Source: Bradyrhizobium sp. U87765 SZCCT0048 (GTDB lineage: Bacteria; Pseudomonadota; Alphaproteobacteria; Rhizobiales; Xanthobacteraceae). Taken from it: a DNA stretch of 64,000 bases. Below the pieces are notes generated by a model. The model saw only the letters and a list, made by a program, of their open reading frames with translations. It had not been told where the DNA came from and made no database searches. The DNA is taken from assembly GCF_018131225.1 (NCBI RefSeq), contig NZ_JAFCMM010000003.1, forward strand, positions 1-64,000. The letters run 5' to 3'. Shown piece by piece: positions 1 to 10,910 of this stretch (position 1 is its first letter; every line of letters begins with the position of its first letter). The position numbers and the translations under genes were made by a program.

Positions 1-71
1 ACGTCCACACCGTGAAGGCCGGTATCAACTACCGCTTCAACTGGGGTGGCCCGGTCGTCGCCAAGTACTGA
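1..71 (+). CDS. C-terminal end of an outer membrane beta-barrel protein (partial)
   Basis: Only the last 22 codons lie in the window, ending in TGA at 69-71. The end reads GINYRFNWGGPVVAKY. A last strand of alternating hydrophobic and aromatic residues with a short polar tail is typical of the Omp25/Omp31-like porin family of Rhizobiales. The family assignment is inferred from this short end alone. A strong terminator follows. Confidence 0.6.
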   Translation, partial: VHTVKAGINYRFNWGGPVVAKY

Positions 72-116
72 GACTAAGTACTCAGAACGATCCGGAACCT
101 GATTTCAGGTTCCAGC

Positions 117-150
117 AAAAGCCCGGCGCAAGCCGGGCTTTTCGCTTTTT
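117..150 (+). terminator. Rho-independent terminator after the outer membrane protein gene
   Basis: An 11-bp perfect stem (117-127 with 132-142, loop GCAA) is followed by a T-rich run to 150. A second perfect 9-bp hairpin (94-102 with 105-113) sits just upstream, so two hairpins are stacked between the stop codon and the T-tract. This layout suits an abundant, stable outer membrane protein mRNA. Confidence 0.9.
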
Positions 151-520
151 GAGGCGCAGCGATTGCACCATGGCACCCTTGCCGGGCGGCCGATCCACGC
201 CCACATGGCGATCAGCCGTATCGGTTTTCGCCGGTCCGGGCCGTTCGCCCCGCGCTGGGACTGGAAGCCCAGCACCGTTCCTGATATGTTCCGTGGACAA
301 ATCGGTCGTTCTGAGTCCCCGGCCTTCCGGCGCTCTGCCCCCGGTGTACGATAACGGAAAGCCCCCGAGCTTTCCGGCAGATCGTGCTTGACCGACGGAC
401 ACGTAACGAGCGACGCGGCGTCGCGCGGACCGCCGGAGGCAAAGGTGCCGTCCTGGCTCGCAGGCGCTGCGACAACCAACAACCCGACAACCGCGCGGCC
501 GACGCGCTGGGAATGCTTTC
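151..520 (+). other. Intergenic leader of uvrA
   Basis: I find no convincing gene in these 370 bases. Short open frames on both strands lack SD sites and are typical of GC-rich noncoding DNA. The one clear element is the LexA box at 277-291. A start near that box would leave an mRNA leader of about 200 nt before uvrA. Confidence 0.5.
277..291 (+). promoter_or_regulatory. LexA (SOS) box, GTTC-N7-GTTC
   Basis: GTTC (277-280), seven bases CTGATAT, GTTC (288-291). This is an exact match to the direct-repeat LexA operator of Alphaproteobacteria, which differs from the E. coli palindrome. It lies about 230 bp before the uvrA start, and uvrA is a standard SOS gene in this class. Confidence 0.8.
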
Positions 521-3517
<2,997 letters not shown>

Positions 3518-3576
3518 TCCTCCCCCCGCGGTCACCACGGCGGGAATTTTCCGGACCCGGGGCTGTTTGATCGGAG

Positions 3577-4884
3577 ATGGTTCGCTCCCTTCATCGCCGC
3601 CAGTCAATCCGGCTCTTCGTCGCCACCGTGCTGGCGATGGCCGCGCTGTTGCCGGCCCGTGCCGAGGACTGCGGCTTCAAGACGCCGCCGGACATCGACA
3701 TCGGCCGCGAGCTGATGATCACCGATCTGTCGGTGGTCAACGACGCCCGGGCGTCCGGCTCCACCGGCGCCTGGTCGTTCGGCACCCTGATCACGCGCCT
3801 TGCCGCGGGCCGACAAGCCGGCGCCGCGGTCAAGGCCTGGCTGGCGACCTGGGACAGCGCCGGCGTCGTCAACGGCTTTGCGCTGCCGGCACGCGCAGCA
3901 GTCCATGCCCGCTTGGTGGCACCTTGGATGGCGATGGATGGCGCGACATCGTTCGCGAGCTGGACTCCCGATCTTGCCCACGCCCCCTTCCGCCTGCTGG
4001 CGATCGTCTATCGCCCGGACCTTGGTATCGTCAGTCGCGACGGCGCGATCGCCAATGCCGGCGAGGCCCGCCTGGTGTTCACAGCGCTCGATCTCGCTGA
4101 GGTCGCCGATCCCGACAGGGCGCCACCGCTGCCGTTCACGCTGATCTTCGAATACGCCCTGCCCGCCACCGATCGCGACCAGGTCAAGGCCTGGGCCGAG
4201 CGCTGGCATGGCCTCGGGCGGCTGCCCCACGGCGAGGCTTACAACGCCGCGCTGCAGGCGATCACCGACGCCTTCGACGGACGGGCTGCCCCCGCCACCG
4301 TGCGGCTGCGCACCAATGACGGCCTGTCGCAGCCCTGGCAGCTTCGGGAATACCATCGCGCTCCCGACAGCGGCCTGCTGGTCAATGCGCCCGTCAGCAA
4401 CACGCCGCATCTCAGCCTGACCGCCGCGCCTGACGCGCTATCCGCCTTCGTCAACGACAACCGCGGCCACGATCTTCCCGGCGGCTTTCTCGGCGGCAAC
4501 GCCGATATTCCCGATCCCGCCTTCCGCTGGCCGGCGATGGCCATCGCCAACAATGTGCTGCGGCACAATTTCGCGATGCTGACCTGCAATGGCTGCCACG
4601 CCGCCGAAACCGGCCGCAAGGCCGACGAGACCGATCCTGCCCATGCGGGCTTCCGCCACATCGGCGGGCGGATGAAGCAGGAGCAGGCGACGCTCTCGGA
4701 ATTCCTCACCGGCAATCCGGCAACGGTGCCCGATCCGACCGGCAAGCTCCAGACGTTCTGCGATCTCAAGATGCGCCAGAAGGCGATGTTCGAGGCCCTG
4801 AACCCGCTGCCGGCATCGGCAGCGGCGGCACCGCATCCCGACGACCTGTCGGTGGCGCGGTCGCGTCGCGACCGCACAGACTAG
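3577..4884 (+). CDS. Exported protein of unknown function with one CXXCH heme motif
   Basis: The 435-residue protein starts with a Sec-type signal peptide (RR-rich n-region, hydrophobic stretch LFVATVLAMAALLPARA, likely cut before EDCGF). It then shows no domain I can name. At residues 337-341 it has a single CNGCH, the c-type cytochrome heme attachment motif, in the context LTCNGCHAAE. An HIGGRM segment follows with a possible axial Met. This suggests a periplasmic c-type cytochrome-like or heme-binding protein, but the motif alone could arise by chance. The start ATG has a GGAG almost touching it, so a slightly later start is possible. It lies 60 bp after uvrA and runs toward the SPW gene. 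Confidence 0.7.
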   Translation: MVRSLHRRQSIRLFVATVLAMAALLPARAEDCGFKTPPDIDIGRELMITDLSVVNDARASGSTGAWSFGTLITRLAAGRQAGAAVKAWLATWDSAGVVNGFALPARAAVHARLVAPWMAMDGATSFASWTPDLAHAPFRLLAIVYRPDLGIVSRDGAIANAGEARLVFTALDLAEVADPDRAPPLPFTLIFEYALPATDRDQVKAWAERWHGLGRLPHGEAYNAALQAITDAFDGRAAPATVRLRTNDGLSQPWQLREYHRAPDSGLLVNAPVSNTPHLSLTAAPDALSAFVNDNRGHDLPGGFLGGNADIPDPAFRWPAMAIANNVLRHNFAMLTCNGCHAAETGRKADETDPAHAGFRHIGGRMKQEQATLSEFLTGNPATVPDPTGKLQTFCDLKMRQKAMFEALNPLPASAAAAPHPDDLSVARSRRDRTD

Positions 4885-4915
4885 ATCGGCCTCACCACGA
4901 TTGCCCGGCTGGTGG

Positions 4916-5299
4916 CTACTGCCCGTGCCGTGCGAGCTCGTCGTCGCTGAGCTCCCAGTCCTGCCACAGCTTGAGCGCCGCCAGCAGGATCACGACGCCG
5001 CCGAGGCTCGAGTGCCAGTACCGCAAAACACCCTCGCCGGCATAGCCGAACATGTAAGGCGACACGATCAGCCAGATGCCGAGGCCGGCTTCCGCCACCT
5101 CCTCCCAGCGCTGCAGAACGACGTATTCGAGCTGTGCGAGGAAGAACACAAGGACGCCGACGACAAAGGCATTGGCGACGGCGATGCGCAGGTCGGTCTG
5201 GCCTGCGAACCAGGGCGACAGCGCGATCAGGAGGCCGGCTAGCATGCCGAGCCAGTCCTCCCAGGCGCGATGGGGTCCGAAGAGACGCGAGTTCAGCAT
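4916..5299 (-). CDS. SPW repeat membrane protein
   Basis: A 127-residue integral membrane protein with two SPW-type repeats: LIALSPWFAG near residue 24 and LIVSPYMFGY near residue 80. Each sits in a hydrophobic helix, with two more helices between and after. This is the SPW repeat family, common in rhizobia and of unknown function. The ATG at 5297-5299 was chosen over the longer frame because AGGAGG lies 6 nt upstream. It is divergent from the GNAT gene at 5497. Confidence 0.85.
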   Translation of the reverse strand: MLNSRLFGPHRAWEDWLGMLAGLLIALSPWFAGQTDLRIAVANAFVVGVLVFFLAQLEYVVLQRWEEVAEAGLGIWLIVSPYMFGYAGEGVLRYWHSSLGGVVILLAALKLWQDWELSDDELARHGQ

Positions 5300-5496
5300 G
5301 TTTGCCTCCTCCTTTTCGGAAGCGGCATACGTCGGAACGAACAGCCCCAGCGGATCGAGACTTGCGAACGGTTGCCGATGTCGCTGGGCCGGCCAGAACC
5401 GCACACGTATGTCCAGTTAAGGACATAGGCGGCCGGCGCGGCTTTGCAAGACGTCGGCGCCCGTGGTTTGATGTCGTCCGAACCGCAGGAGACCGC

Positions 5497-5769
5497 ATGA
5501 GCGACGTCGTCAACAATACCGAAAAACACCGCTTCGAGCTCACGGTCGAGGGGTACCTGGCCGCCACGTATTACACACTGGCGCCGGGCGTGATCACGTT
5601 CACCCATACCGAAGTGGCCAAGGAGCTCGGCGGCAAGGGCGTCGGCTCGCGCCTGGTGAAGGGCGCGCTCGACCAGGTGCGCCGGGATGGTCTCAAGGTG
5701 GTGCCGCAATGCCCGTTCGTGCGGGCCTATATCGAGAAACATCCGGACGAATCCGATCTGCTGGCCTGA
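5497..5769 (+). CDS. YjdJ-type GNAT N-acetyltransferase, first of a tandem pair
   Basis: A 90-residue single-domain protein of the short GNAT family (YjdJ/Gtn-like). The core has the ITFTHTEV strand followed by the acetyl-CoA loop region GGKGVGSRLVKGALD. It ends in a CPFVRAYIEKHPD segment that is strongly conserved in these proteins. The substrate is unknown; members are thought to acetylate small amines or protein N-termini. The ATG at 5497 has CAGGAG 6 nt upstream; longer open frame upstream is not needed. The next gene is a diverged copy 19 bp downstream. Confidence 0.85.
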   Translation: MSDVVNNTEKHRFELTVEGYLAATYYTLAPGVITFTHTEVAKELGGKGVGSRLVKGALDQVRRDGLKVVPQCPFVRAYIEKHPDESDLLA

Positions 5770-5788
5770 CCACATCATCCACGCCGCC

Positions 5789-6088
5789 ATGACCGACAAC
5801 GCCTCCCGCCCGCCCTCCGGCGCCGTCCGCGACAATGCCGCCTTGCGGCGTTTCGAGATGGACGCCGGCAACGCCGTCGCCTTCGCCAACTACCGGATCG
5901 CCGGTGACGCCGTCGTCATCACCCATACCGAAACGCCGCCGGCGCTGCGCGGCCACGGCGTCGCCTCGCAGCTCGTCGAGGGCGCGCTGCACCTCATCGC
6001 GGCGCGGAACCAGAAGGTGGTCGCGGGCTGTAGCTTCGTGGTCGACTATCTGCGCCGCCACCCGGAGTGGCGTGCGCTCGAGGCATAA
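5789..6088 (+). CDS. YjdJ-type GNAT N-acetyltransferase, second of a tandem pair
   Basis: A 99-residue protein of the same short GNAT family as its neighbour. It shares the VVITHTETP strand, RGHGVASQLVEGAL acetyl-CoA loop and CSFVVDYLRRHPEW end. The N-terminal 15 residues are extra and polar. The two genes are in the same orientation, 19 bp apart, and look like an old tandem duplication since identity is only partial. The SD before the ATG at 5789 is weak, which suggests translational coupling to the first copy. Confidence 0.83.
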   Translation: MTDNASRPPSGAVRDNAALRRFEMDAGNAVAFANYRIAGDAVVITHTETPPALRGHGVASQLVEGALHLIAARNQKVVAGCSFVVDYLRRHPEWRALEA

Positions 6089-6255
6089 AGGGGACGGCCC
6101 CGCGGCCTCCGACAGGCCGATCCGACTGGAATGCCTCCAAACCGGTCGCTGCCGCTCCTGCCCGCGCTTGCGGTGAGCACGGAAAGCCCCCACCTAGGCG
6201 AGGCCATTTCCCGTCGCGCGCCGAACCGGCGCTGCGCAGCCAAAGGACATCGAGC

Positions 6256-6549
6256 ATGTTGTCAACCGAAGCGCGGGTCGCCACCGCCTCCGCCAGCCGC
6301 TACCTCCAGCAACTCTGCAAGCACTGGAGCCACAAGTTCGCCGTCGAGTTCACGCCGGAAAAGGGTCGCATCCCGTTCGCCGACGACCGCACCGCCCTGC
6401 TCGAGGCAACCGACGACACGCTGACCATGCGCATCGAGGCCGCGGACTCGGCCACGCTGGACCGGATGGAAGGCGTCGTGGTCGAACACCTCAAGCGTTT
6501 CTCGTTCCGCGAGGACCTCGGCGATATCCGCTGGACGCGGGCCCAGTAA
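6256..6549 (+). CDS. DUF2218 domain protein
   Basis: A 97-residue protein that is all DUF2218 domain. Features are an N-terminal helix ASRYLQQLCKHWSHKF, a beta strand EFTPEKGRIPF, and a C-terminal helix DRMEGVVVEHLKRFSFRE followed by LGDIRW. Relatives often sit beside siderophore-interacting proteins and are found across Proteobacteria. No biochemical role is established and no iron gene lies nearby here. The ATG at 6256 has AAAGGA about 10 nt upstream. Confidence 0.85.
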   Translation: MLSTEARVATASASRYLQQLCKHWSHKFAVEFTPEKGRIPFADDRTALLEATDDTLTMRIEAADSATLDRMEGVVVEHLKRFSFREDLGDIRWTRAQ

Positions 6550-6571
6550 GCAGCTGCCCTGCCGCACCGGG

Positions 6572-7096
6572 TCAGGAGCGCTCCAGACACAGCCACCAGC
6601 CCGGTGCGAACTTGCGGTACAGCAACATGCGGCGCGGTCCCGCTCCATCCGTGTCGAGATCGCCCGACATTTCGTCGGCAGGGAGCGGAAGCGCGCCGAA
6701 GGTGTAGCCCTTGGCCGCGCCGCTGACCGCAAGGCCGCTCGCGAATGCGGTGAACTCGAACCGCGCGCCATGGCGCGCCACCCCGACAAGGCCAGCGTCC
6801 CGCATCAATCTGCGATAGACAGCGAGACGTTCAGGCGTCAGCCCGGCATTCACCGGATCGGCCGGCTCGATCCATGTTTCGCCGAGCCGTTGCAATCGTT
6901 CGTCCTGCTGCAGCATCGCGACGAGTTGCGCGAACGTGCTGCGATGGGCACGCCAGTTGGTAATCAGCGCCGCATCGTCCGGCAGCGTGACCGGCCAGCC
7001 GATGGCCGACGGCGATGACAACGAGCGCACTGCCGCGCCTCCGAGCACCAGCCCGGGAAGCGCAACCACGGCAACCATCGCCATCTTTCGCAGCAT
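6572..7096 (-). CDS. Exported or membrane-anchored hypothetical protein
   Basis: A 174-residue protein with a short hydrophobic N-terminus (MAMVAVVALPGLVLGGAAV) that may be a signal peptide or a single anchor. The rest is mixed alpha/beta and has no motif I recognise. Two helices, LITNWRAHRSTFAQLVAMLQ and LAVYRRLMRDAGLVGV, and a GWWLCLER end are notable. The ATG at 7094-7096 has GGAG 7-8 nt upstream, but ATG codons at 7084 and 7078 would also precede the hydrophobic stretch. It ends 22 bp from the stop of the DUF2218 gene (convergent). Confidence 0.65.
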   Translation of the reverse strand: MLRKMAMVAVVALPGLVLGGAAVRSLSSPSAIGWPVTLPDDAALITNWRAHRSTFAQLVAMLQQDERLQRLGETWIEPADPVNAGLTPERLAVYRRLMRDAGLVGVARHGARFEFTAFASGLAVSGAAKGYTFGALPLPADEMSGDLDTDGAGPRRMLLYRKFAPGWWLCLERS

Positions 7097-7164
7097 TCGA
7101 ACGCTCCGGCCCAGCAACCCGTGTTGGTCGCAGTGGCCTGCCGGTGCGTTCGAATCCGCTCGGC

Positions 7165-7953
7165 TCAGACAATCCGGATCGACACGTCCGGCAGGCCGTC
7201 GAGCCTGCACAGCAGCACATCGCCCTTGACCACCGGACCGACGTTTTCCGGCGTTCCGGAATAGATGATGTCGCCGGCCTTGAGCTCGAACGCCTCCGAC
7301 AGCTTGGCGATCTGCTCCGCGACGCTCCAGATCATCTTCGTAAGGTCCGAGCTCTGCCGCACCGTGCCGTTGACGGCGAGCGAGATCGCCCCCTTGGTGA
7401 AGTGCCCGGTGCGGACCGCCGGATGAAGCGGCCCAAGCACGGCGGCATGGTCGAAGCTCTTGCCGATCTCCCACGGCTTCTTCTCGGCCGCCATGGCGTT
7501 CTGCAGATCGCGGCGTGTCATGTCGAGGCCGAGCGCATAGCCATAGACGTGATCGAGTGCGCGCTCGACCGGAATGTTGCTGCCGCCGGATTTCAACGCC
7601 GCCACGAGCTCCACTTCATGATGATAGTTCGTGGTCAGCGATGGATAAGGATGATCCGCCACGACGCCGACCTGCACGTTCTGGATCGCGTCGGTCGGCT
7701 TCTGGAAGAAGAACGGCGGTTCACGATTGGGATCGGAGCCGCGCTCAATGGCGTGCGCGGCGTAGTTGCGGCCGATGCAATAGATGCGCCGCACCGGAAA
7801 GACCGCGTTCTCGCCGGCAACCGGAATTGTCACCGCCGCAAGATCGAACAAAGGCCTCGCGCCGCTCTCGGCGACGGCGGATGCGGCAGGTGCGGCAACG
7901 CCCGCCAGCGTCGCCGCACCCGCGGCGAGAACAGTCCTGCGGTCGGGTATCAT
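7165..7953 (-). CDS. Fumarylacetoacetate hydrolase-fold protein with a Tat-like signal peptide
   Basis: The mature part is a complete FAH/FPP-type hydrolase (hydratase, decarboxylase or acylpyruvase on 2-oxo acids). It has the opening IYCIGRNYAAHA, metal ligands in HHEVEL, an Asp in FDHAAVLGP, and the end GDIIYSGTPENVGPV. The unusual part is the N-terminus, DRRTVLAAGAATLAGVAAPAASA, a good twin-arginine signal. Export is inferred from this; most family members are cytosolic. The ATG at 7951-7953 has GGGAG upstream. An earlier ATG at 8001 would overlap the ModA-like gene by 4 nt (ATGA) and only lengthen the n-region. It is probably co-transcribed with that gene. Confidence 0.85.
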   Translation of the reverse strand: MIPDRRTVLAAGAATLAGVAAPAASAVAESGARPLFDLAAVTIPVAGENAVFPVRRIYCIGRNYAAHAIERGSDPNREPPFFFQKPTDAIQNVQVGVVADHPYPSLTTNYHHEVELVAALKSGGSNIPVERALDHVYGYALGLDMTRRDLQNAMAAEKKPWEIGKSFDHAAVLGPLHPAVRTGHFTKGAISLAVNGTVRQSSDLTKMIWSVAEQIAKLSEAFELKAGDIIYSGTPENVGPVVKGDVLLCRLDGLPDVSIRIV

Positions 7954-7997
7954 AATGAATCTTCTCCCTGCGTTCGATCGCATGTTGTCGGATGGTT

Positions 7998-8780
7998 TCA
8001 TCGCGTCGTCGCCGGCGGCACCGGCTCCATGCCGCGGGCACGGATGATGTCTGCGGCCTCCGCGCCGCGCAGCCAGGTGATCGCCGCCTGCGCCGCCGTG
8101 AGCTGCGCGGCCGTCCGCGCGACCACCACGGAATAGGTCGTGTAGCGCTGGATCTCGGCCGGCAAAGGGCCCGCAAGCACGACGCCTTTGACGGGCAGGA
8201 TCTCGCTGATCTGCTGCAAGGCAAGATCGGCTTCGCCGCTGACGACCCGGTCCGCAGCGTTGCCGCCCCTGACCAGCACCGCCTTCGCCCGCATCTGCGG
8301 CCCGATGCCGAGTTGGTCGAACAGGATCGACAGATAGACCCCGCTGGTGCCGCCGGCGGCCGGGTCGACGTAGGCCACCGCCCGCGCCTTGAGCAGCGCC
8401 TCGCGAAAATCCGCGACGCTGTCCAGCGCCGGCCGCTCGGCGCCGTCCCTGACGCCGACGCCGACACCGACCCGCGCGAGATCGACAATCTGCCCGGCGA
8501 TCGCGCCGCTCGACCGGAGGGCCTCCAGCGCCTCGGGCGAGGCGATCAGCACATCGAAAGGCTCACCGGCAGACACGCGCCGGATCAGTCCGCCGACAGT
8601 ATCGGCTGCGATCTCGACCGATGCGCCGGCCGCGGCGGCGAGCTGCGGTTCGCCGACCACCAGCACCTGCCTGAACGCCCCGGCGGTGAGGATTTTCAAC
8701 GACGCGCCCTGCGCGGGCGACAGCAGGCAGGCCATCGCGAACCATAGCGCCATGGCCACAGCCCATCGCCCTCTCATCAT
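7998..8780 (-). CDS. ModA-like extracytoplasmic substrate-binding protein
   Basis: A 260-residue periplasmic binding protein of the molybdate-binding (ModA) type. A signal peptide (WAVAMALWFAMACLLSPAQG) leads into LKILTAGAFRQVL. Later come GEPFDVLIASPEAL, VAYVDPAAGGTSGVYL and GEADLALQQISEIL, which match the anion-binding scaffold of this class. No modB or modC permease genes are adjacent, so the ligand is uncertain and the protein is an orphan. Tandem ATGs at 8780 and 8777, or one at 8792, are possible starts. The next gene downstream is the FAH-fold protein; the two likely form one unit. Confidence 0.8.
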   Translation of the reverse strand: MMRGRWAVAMALWFAMACLLSPAQGASLKILTAGAFRQVLVVGEPQLAAAAGASVEIAADTVGGLIRRVSAGEPFDVLIASPEALEALRSSGAIAGQIVDLARVGVGVGVRDGAERPALDSVADFREALLKARAVAYVDPAAGGTSGVYLSILFDQLGIGPQMRAKAVLVRGGNAADRVVSGEADLALQQISEILPVKGVVLAGPLPAEIQRYTTYSVVVARTAAQLTAAQAAITWLRGAEAADIIRARGMEPVPPATTR

Positions 8781-8981
8781 CTGCCCCGCCATCCATCGCC
8801 CGTTTGCATCGCCCACGACCGCAGTTGAGCACCAAAGCGCGCCAGCCACCAGCCCACGGCGCCGCAGCGAGATCGTGCGGGCAAGGCGCGCATGCGCCAC
8901 GCCCCACGGCGCATGCACCACAACGCACAAGGGCCCGCGTGCGGGCCCCTGCAATCGGTATTTGATGGAAGAGCGAGCGGT

Positions 8982-9380
8982 TCAGGTTTTCAGATCATCC
9001 GGCACCTTGCCGCCGTTCTCGGCGAGCTTGGTGATGACCTGCTTGTGCAGCCAGATATTCATCTTGGCCGAGTCGTTGGTGTCGCCGTCGTAGTGCAGCT
9101 CCTTGGCGAGCTCCTTGCGCGCGGCGAGGCTGGAGTCGAGATTGAGTGCCTTCATGAGATCGACGATCGACGTGCGCCACTCCAGCTTTTCCTTCTGCGC
9201 GGCGACCGCCTTGTCGAGAATGGCGGCAACATCCACCGTCTGTGCGGGCGCGGCAGCGCCACCGCCTGCTGCCGGAGCCGTGGCCGGCGCCGCATCGGTC
9301 GGCGCGGCGCCCGGGGCCGCCGGCGCGGCTTCGGCCTTGGTGCCGAAAATGGCGCCCATAATCTTTCCAAAGATGCTCAT
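8982..9380 (-). CDS. DUF3597 domain protein
   Basis: A 132-residue protein that opens with MSIFGKIMGAIFG, an amphipathic helix. It continues through a low-complexity Ala/Pro linker (residues 15-47) and ends in the DUF3597 domain. That domain reads VDVAAILDKAV, then WRTSIVDLMKALNLDSS, then LHYDGD and MNIWLHKQVITKLAENGG. It resembles a LysM-associated or peptidoglycan-linked family, but its function is unknown. SD GGGAG lies 8 nt before the ATG at 9378-9380. Confidence 0.88.
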   Translation of the reverse strand: MSIFGKIMGAIFGTKAEAAPAAPGAAPTDAAPATAPAAGGGAAAPAQTVDVAAILDKAVAAQKEKLEWRTSIVDLMKALNLDSSLAARKELAKELHYDGDTNDSAKMNIWLHKQVITKLAENGGKVPDDLKT

Positions 9381-9897
9381 GATGTCGCTCCCAAATCACT
9401 TTGAACCGGATCGCTCGATCGGACACGAGAGGCCGCTTTCGGCGAGCATCGCGTCCGACGGCGGCAACTCTAGACGCGCCCCAATGACTTGCCAATGTGC
9501 GAAACTACGCACCGGCGAAGTTCCTGGCGGCCGCTGTCGCGCGGCTGTTGCAATGACCGAAAACCGCGCAATCACAGGCAGATGTTACAGTCCTGTGACG
9601 CCGGCACAGCGCCGTTGGAAGACATCCGCGGCGACCGCTTCGCACGCATCATGCTGCGCGTGCACATAAACAAAATCACCGAACCGTGAGAACCTTTTGG
9701 TTCCACCGGCGTTAGTCTGTTGCGACAGGTTGCGACAAGTCCTGCCCGGCAGAGCTTTTCTCGTTGCACTTGGTGTTGTTGCCTTTGGTCCGCGAAGCTG
9801 ATCCGCCGGCATCGGCTTGATCGTGATCGCTCCGGCGAAAGCCGGCACGCGCGCGGCGGGCATGTGCCCGCCCCTCGCGCACCAAGGGAGAACGCTC
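9381..9897. other. Divergent intergenic region between DUF3597 and DUF2189 genes
   Basis: No gene is supported in these 517 bases. It must hold the promoters of both divergent neighbours. The notable parts are an EcfG-like promoter at 9689-9713, a GAACC-TTTT-GGTTC inverted repeat inside it, and a GCGGGC/GCCCGC hairpin close to the DUF2189 SD. Confidence 0.5.
9689..9713 (+). promoter_or_regulatory. Possible EcfG (general stress sigma factor) promoter
   Basis: AGAAC (9689-9693), 16 bases, CGTT (9710-9713). The alphaproteobacterial EcfG consensus is GGAAC-N16/17-CGTT, so there is one mismatch, in the first base. It points at the DUF2189 gene, 185 bp downstream. Without mapped start sites this is a weak call. 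Confidence 0.35.
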
Positions 9898-10833
9898 ATG
9901 GGCATTCCGTATCCAGGCCATGCGCCTGCACAGGTGACAGGGGGCGCAGCGGCGGCGCCGGTCGTCCGCAAGATCAGCGTCTCGGATCTCGGTGACGTCC
10001 TGCAACACGGCTGGGACGACTTCAAGGCTGTACCGAGCCACGCGGTGATGCTGTGCCTGATCTATCCGGTGCTTGGCCTCGTCATCGCCCGCCTGGTACT
10101 CGGCTACTCGGTGCTGCCGCTGCTGTTTCCGCTCGCCGCCGGCTTCGCACTGCTCGGTCCGTTTGCCGCCGTCGGCCTCTACGAACTGAGCCGCCGCCGC
10201 GAGAACGATGAAGATGTCTCCGCTTCGCAGGCACTGGCGGTGCTGCGCTCGCCCTCGTTCGGCGCGATGCTCGGCCTCGGCACGCTGCTGTTGACGCTTT
10301 TCGTCGTATGGGTGGCGACTGCGCAGGCGATCTATGTCGCGACCTTCGGCTACGCCCCCGCCGCCGGCATCCCCGACTTCGTCTCGCGCATCCTCACCAC
10401 TCCGCAGGGTTGGACGCTGATCGTGGTCGGCTGCGGCGTCGGCTTCCTGTTCGCATTGGCCGCCCTGTGCGTCAGCGTGGTCTCCTTCCCCCTGATGCTG
10501 GACCGCCACTCGTCCGCCACGGACGCCATCCTGACCTCGTTGCGGGTCGCGGCCGCGAACCCCGTGCCGATCGCGATCTGGGGCCTGATCGTCGCAGTGC
10601 TGCTGGTAATCGGCTCGATCCCCGCGTTCCTTGGCCTTGCGGTCGTCGTGCCGGTGCTCGGCCACGCCACCTGGCATCTCTACCGCAAGGTCCTGGAGCC
10701 TGATCCCAATCCCTACCGCGAACCAACCCAGCCGCCACGCCAGGGCCGGCGCTACGCCGCTGATTTTCCGGCCAACCTGCTGCCATGGACCCGGGAAAGG
10801 GATCCATCGAGCCAGGAGAAGGATCCGTCGTGA
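9898..10833 (+). CDS. DUF2189 multi-pass membrane protein
   Basis: A 311-residue inner membrane protein with about six transmembrane helices. It has the family opening VRKISVSDLGDVLQHGWDDF, then GPFAAVGLYELSRR before the central helices, and FPLMLDRHSSATDAI before the last pair. This matches DUF2189, a family found near cytochrome oxidase or respiratory genes in some bacteria and of unknown function. The C-terminal tail is cytosolic, charged and disordered. The ATG at 9898 has a near-perfect AAGGGAGAA upstream, so the longer open frame is not used. Confidence 0.85.
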   Translation: MGIPYPGHAPAQVTGGAAAAPVVRKISVSDLGDVLQHGWDDFKAVPSHAVMLCLIYPVLGLVIARLVLGYSVLPLLFPLAAGFALLGPFAAVGLYELSRRRENDEDVSASQALAVLRSPSFGAMLGLGTLLLTLFVVWVATAQAIYVATFGYAPAAGIPDFVSRILTTPQGWTLIVVGCGVGFLFALAALCVSVVSFPLMLDRHSSATDAILTSLRVAAANPVPIAIWGLIVAVLLVIGSIPAFLGLAVVVPVLGHATWHLYRKVLEPDPNPYREPTQPPRQGRRYAADFPANLLPWTRERDPSSQEKDPS

Positions 10834-10910
10834 AGACGCGCGCCGCGGGTTGATCGCTGCGCTCCGGTTTGGCAAGGAAGCCGCGTTGGACCCACAACCA
10901 GCGCGGCTTC

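Noticed and set aside
308..311. Third GTTC downstream of the LexA box
   Set aside because: Its distance to the others is not N7, so it is not part of a second box.
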